A stretch of 9,087 nt of DNA. It comes from Candidatus Omnitrophota bacterium. GTDB lineage: Bacteria; Ratteibacteria; UBA8468; B48-G9; DSTR01. Both the position numbers and the translations under genes were made by a program. The notes under the pieces were generated by a model. It searched no databases. It had not been told where the DNA came from and saw only the letters and a list, made by a program, of their open reading frames with translations. Position 1 is the stretch's first letter; each line of letters starts with the position of its first letter. The DNA lies in assembly GCA_023818865.1 (NCBI GenBank), contig JAMWDF010000045.1:1766-10852 (forward strand), written 5' to 3'. Shown here piece after piece: positions 7,601-9,087 of this stretch.

Positions 7601-8099
7601 CACTCCCCAGCGGGGAAAAGACAGTGTTGGTTTTACCTGGGAGACCAGGGAGCTGATGATGATGGCTATGTTGCACGACCAGGATTTGGGAAGTTTCGGC
7701 CAGCGGGACGATGGAGTAATTGATAAACTGCGCGCCTGCCGAAACAAACTTGTTCCTTGGAAACCGGAGGTGAAATTTTCCGGATACTGGGAAAACAAAG
7801 AGACGATAAGTACCAGCGCGGAGAAACTCCTCGGAAGTTTCTATACCTGCCCGAGGGGTGCGCTGCTGGTTTTCGGGAATGTCTCCAAAGACAATATTGA
7901 AGCCACAATTGAGGTTAACTGGAGGAAGTTAGGGTTTAACTTCAAGGCTATAATGCTGACAGACGCGGAAAACCCAGACAACCGGTTGGTTGTTTCGCCA
8001 GACGGCAAACTGACGCTTTTTGTGCCGGCGAGGGGCTTAAGGTTGATCTCTGTAACACCGATTGTTTCTTCCAGGTTTTCAGAACAAGAGCGGAGATAA
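4635..8099 (+). CDS. Secreted multidomain protein: CBM9-like domain plus DUF6067/GH123-like glycoside hydrolase region
   Basis: A 1154-residue exported protein. A signal peptide is visible: charged MHKEEAKR, then a phenylalanine-rich hydrophobic core to about residue 22, with cleavage likely near 22-27. Residues 30-235 resemble a CBM9/DOMON-like carbohydrate-binding domain (PLIDGRVDEKEW at 40-51, a conserved strand WNVP around 162). Residues 236-460 look like beta-sandwich linker domains, and 470-705 a further beta-rich domain ending in LEFGLQAGPVKPLPVDW (699-715), typical of DUF6067 proteins. The 715-1045 region looks like a TIM barrel, with GFYFDQGYPNP (876-886, D880), DAQHHSH (934-940) and APCENAFYGG (952-961, E955) as possible active-site strands. 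A C-terminal beta domain closes the protein. The reaction and substrate are unknown; polysaccharide hydrolysis is inferred. GAGG four bases before the ATG supports the start, which is coupled to lacI. Confidence 0.85.
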   Translation: MHKEEAKRFFFGLFFFLVFTMASHSWSDPRLTITRLPMAPLIDGRVDEKEWQYASAVTGLMAYEAGALRTEQTVFYVGWYHKHIYIAMKAAGSTYDRIVARSLIRDDRFVCGDDAVELMIAPGSGKELEEVYFPTYYLIINSLGTVFDMKLRENVNEEYIAWNVPLVAAVSTKGNNWECEIKIPVRELTVQGITDGTKWRMNLTRAHAGYFWSCWVPGALNTYKTGGEITFDARVPAVRLLSVQPFLEGRTGAVLEVANFTRTSQTVSLSLLTRAVDEKAKTETEIETVTETITVKAREVKRLALGKGKQLAVRNRVVIEARKASGEGLLSMERMVNTPSPKFVTKQAPPLKLVSINCRYLPSLEVLSVYMNCAAKAQETRTARPALAEIEILKKGSVPEEPVLKSTFSSFVNNEGTVRISTEKIPEGEYEVLVIVKDSSGETIYSEKDWFVKKKIPHLTTDRRGLGEEVPAPFTTLEVAGNEIKPWGRTYRFGANGLPEQFVSQDRDILASPSRLILRQAGKTIPLQVTKPFTITKKTPGRVETETRLKAGNIVLTISSSTEYDGLTKFRIAYGPLAKSAQIDKMVLELPIRKELAKFYSAASDFLGDSILAGVLPEQAGIIYDSLNNTRSVVASPPFAALCWLGDYDISFCYCADTDEGWVVDDERAEVEVERKGEEVILRLNLVSIPYVLTQPRTLEFGLQAGPVKPLPVDWRSWQYGGVDGQSFTGNTEKVPNIWGFITGVGSWGLGGGSHLIHPGDTPEIRSRARAVVEKAFGGDRKVRRIGYCWWPNPPKGRPETRVYRSEWGITRDDWETANTSYYLSHYKDSWQKKVFGDDENMYTPIRAKVVPSLVDFYVYCWDETVKEAGQSGLWGFYFDQGYPNPVFDPELGLGYIREDGRKCYSSGLWLYRELLKRLAYVNFQHKIPNFLVDAQHHSHLMPAYGFLGIYAPCENAFYGGVLDYYKTIENYAAHTPAKQMGMIPQIGLTPQRGKDSVGFTWETRELMMMAMLHDQDLGSFGQRDDGVIDKLRACRNKLVPWKPEVKFSGYWENKETISTSAEKLLGSFYTCPRGALLVFGNVSKDNIEATIEVNWRKLGFNFKAIMLTDAENPDNRLVVSPDGKLTLFVPARGLRLISVTPIVSSRFSEQERR

Positions 8100-8116
8100 A
8101 ATTTTTTCTTGTTCTG
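8080..8116 (+). terminator. Stem-loop spanning the hydrolase stop codon (weak terminator or attenuator)
   Basis: CAGAACAAGA (8080-8089) and TCTTGTTCTG (8107-8116) form a perfect 10-bp inverted repeat with a 17-base loop that contains the stop codon TAA and a T-run. TTTATATA follows, a poor U-tract. The stem is AT-rich, so termination would be partial at best; it may reduce transcription into the pilin gene or protect the upstream mRNA end. Confidence 0.45.
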
Positions 8117-8148
8117 TTTATATAGATAACTAACAACGGAGGTGGCCG

Positions 8149-8784
8149 ATGGGAAAAAAAGGATTCACTTTGATAGAGCTCTTGGTTGTAATCGCGATTA
8201 TCGCGATTCTCGCCGCGATGCTACTGCCGGTGCTGTCCAAAGCGAGGGAAAAAGCACGTCAGGCAAGGTGTATGAGTAATCTAAAACAGATTGGGCTGGC
8301 CGCAGGTATGTACGCGCAAGATTACCTCGAGACCCTGCCTGCATATTCCAATTTTGACGGAACCTACTGGCCGCAAACCTTGAGCCGTTATGGACTGAAA
8401 TATACGACGCAGCGAACTTCTTCCTCGTTTATTTGCCCTTCCCAGCTGATGTCTTTGGATTATTATTACGGGCAGACTGTCAATTATCAATGGTACAAGC
8501 CGACCGCCGGATCAGTCGCATCAGGGGCAGCGTCTTACTGGCTCAAGATATCCCGTGTGACCAGACCGTCAAACACCTTCTTATGCAGCGACGCTGTTCG
8601 GTGGCAACCGTACTCTGGCATGAACTATGCCATTATGATGACCAATTATGGGTCCCACTTACCGATTTCGCCCTGGATACATAGCAACGGAGTGAACGTC
8701 CTTTTCATTGATGGACATGTGGACTACATTACCTGGGCCAACCGGGATACCGTAGCCATTTATGATGGATACTGGTATAACTAA
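8149..8784 (+). CDS. Type II secretion/type IV pilin-like protein with H-X9-DG motif
   Basis: A 211-residue prepilin-like protein. The type IV leader is MGKKG followed by FTLIELLVVIAIIAILAAML, with cleavage expected after G5, methylation at F6 and the conserved glutamate E10 at +5. The conserved helix continues through KAREKARQARCMSNLKQIGL (31-50). The C-terminal part carries H178-S-N-G-V-N-V-L-F-I-D188-G189-H190, an exact H-X9-DG motif of the prepilin-type processing-associated family common in Planctomycetes, Verrucomicrobia and Lentisphaerae. Cysteines at 41, 96 and 146 are present. The protein should sit in the inner membrane with a soluble exported domain, probably as a pseudopilin rather than a major pilin. 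GGAGG at 8139-8143 supports the start. It follows the exported hydrolase by 49 bases and precedes another exported protein. The role of this subfamily is unknown. Confidence 0.92.
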   Translation: MGKKGFTLIELLVVIAIIAILAAMLLPVLSKAREKARQARCMSNLKQIGLAAGMYAQDYLETLPAYSNFDGTYWPQTLSRYGLKYTTQRTSSSFICPSQLMSLDYYYGQTVNYQWYKPTAGSVASGAASYWLKISRVTRPSNTFLCSDAVRWQPYSGMNYAIMMTNYGSHLPISPWIHSNGVNVLFIDGHVDYITWANRDTVAIYDGYWYN

Positions 8785-8859
8785 GAAGATTTTTTGGCTG
8801 GTGGGGCCGCAGCGTAAAGCAGGAGGTTTTTTAGAAGCGGCTGCTGGTTTTCGGATTAC

Positions 8860-8878
8860 CGTCTGCCGGTGGCAGTCG
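8860..8878 (+). other. Short GC-rich hairpin in the intergenic region
   Basis: CTGCC (8863-8867), loop GGT, GGCAG (8871-8875), extended by CG/CG pairs beyond a T-T mismatch. It lies 19 bases upstream of the last gene's start codon. No T-run follows, so it does not look like a terminator; it may be a leader structure or chance. The rest of 8785-8896 holds an AGGAGG at 8821 with no start codon at a usable distance and nothing else recognisable. Confidence 0.25.
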
Positions 8879-8896
8879 TGAGAACAGGGAGGGGGG

Positions 8897-9087
8897 ATGA
8901 ACAACGGACTAAAATATGTAGTGGGGTTGGGCTTAGCATTTTCTATTTGGCTTCTGGGGGAAAAAATGGCCAGGGCGGAGGCGCGGCTTCCCAGCGATGC
9001 CAGTATTACCCTTTATGTGCCTTTTGAAGCCAATACTACTGCCACTGTCGCAAAAGGGAACCCCGCGGGAAAGGCTATCCTCGGGAG
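8897..9087 (+). CDS. Exported protein, N-terminal part only, possibly LamG/concanavalin-like
   Basis: The reading frame is open to the window's end (63 complete codons). A long G-run Shine-Dalgarno (GGGAGGGGGG, 8887-8896) sits directly before the ATG. The protein begins with a signal peptide: MNNGLKYV, a hydrophobic core through about residue 20 (GLGLAFSIWLLG), and a probable cleavage after the A-x-A-type site ARAEA (residues 25-29). The mature start, LPSDASITLYVPFEANTTAT then VAKGNPAGKA, resembles the opening of LamG/concanavalin A-like sandwich domains, which often begin with a strand like LY-x-x-FDG followed by A-x-G-x-P. Only one strand is visible, so the domain call is tentative. It follows the pilin gene by 112 bases and probably belongs to the same set of exported, glycan-related proteins. 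Confidence 0.72.
   Translation, partial: MNNGLKYVVGLGLAFSIWLLGEKMARAEARLPSDASITLYVPFEANTTATVAKGNPAGKAILG

Noticed and set aside
8802..8880. Small GTG-initiated frame of about 26 codons between the pilin and the last gene.
   Set aside because: No Shine-Dalgarno sequence precedes it, the product is low-complexity and it matches nothing recognised.

Overview
The window is about 9.1 kb of bacterial chromosome or metagenome-assembled sequence of moderate GC content, densely coding and without RNA genes, insertion sequences or CRISPR arrays. The protein families suggest an anaerobic or facultative polysaccharide degrader from the PVC group (Lentisphaerae, Verrucomicrobia, Planctomycetes) or a neighbouring lineage such as Armatimonadetes, Omnitrophota, Hydrogenedentes or Sumerlaeota. 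The best clue is the prepilin-like gene with an exact H-X9-DG motif, a family expanded in those phyla. This placement is inferred from family content only; no phylogenetic marker is present.

Layout. Positions 1-59 hold the last codons of an upstream plus-strand gene, possibly a sugar ABC-transporter permease. It is followed one base later by a cytoplasmic DUF2961/GH172-type protein (61-1236). A convergent 49-bp gap leads to a minus-strand pair: a URO-D-fold methyltransferase-like protein (2361-3470) followed 16 bp downstream by a DUF362 protein with two [4Fe-4S] ferredoxin clusters (1286-2344). A 121-bp divergent region (3471-3591) separates this pair from a plus-strand operon. That operon consists of a LacI-family regulator (3592-4635), overlapping by one base (TAATG) a 1154-residue secreted CBM9-like plus DUF6067/GH123-like glycoside hydrolase candidate (4635-8099). 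An inverted repeat at the hydrolase stop codon precedes an H-X9-DG prepilin-like protein (8149-8784). The window ends inside the signal-peptide-bearing start of another exported protein, possibly LamG/concanavalin-like (8897-9087+).

How the genes may work together (inference). The LacI promoter is a near-consensus sigma70 promoter, TTGACA-17-TATGAT. It is overlapped by an 18-bp inverted repeat that ends two bases before the lacI start codon. This fits an autorepressor whose release by a sugar ligand would induce both itself and the exported hydrolase. The exported hydrolase, pseudopilin and LamG-like protein would act outside the cytoplasm, while the DUF2961 enzyme and the possible permease would handle imported sugars. 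The URO-D/DUF362 pair looks like methyl-transfer or corrinoid-linked redox chemistry. It may remove methyl groups from a methylated substrate, but no corrinoid protein is present here. The most notable points are the LacI operator and near-leaderless transcript architecture, the URO-D plus DUF362 pair, and the uncharacterised large hydrolase.
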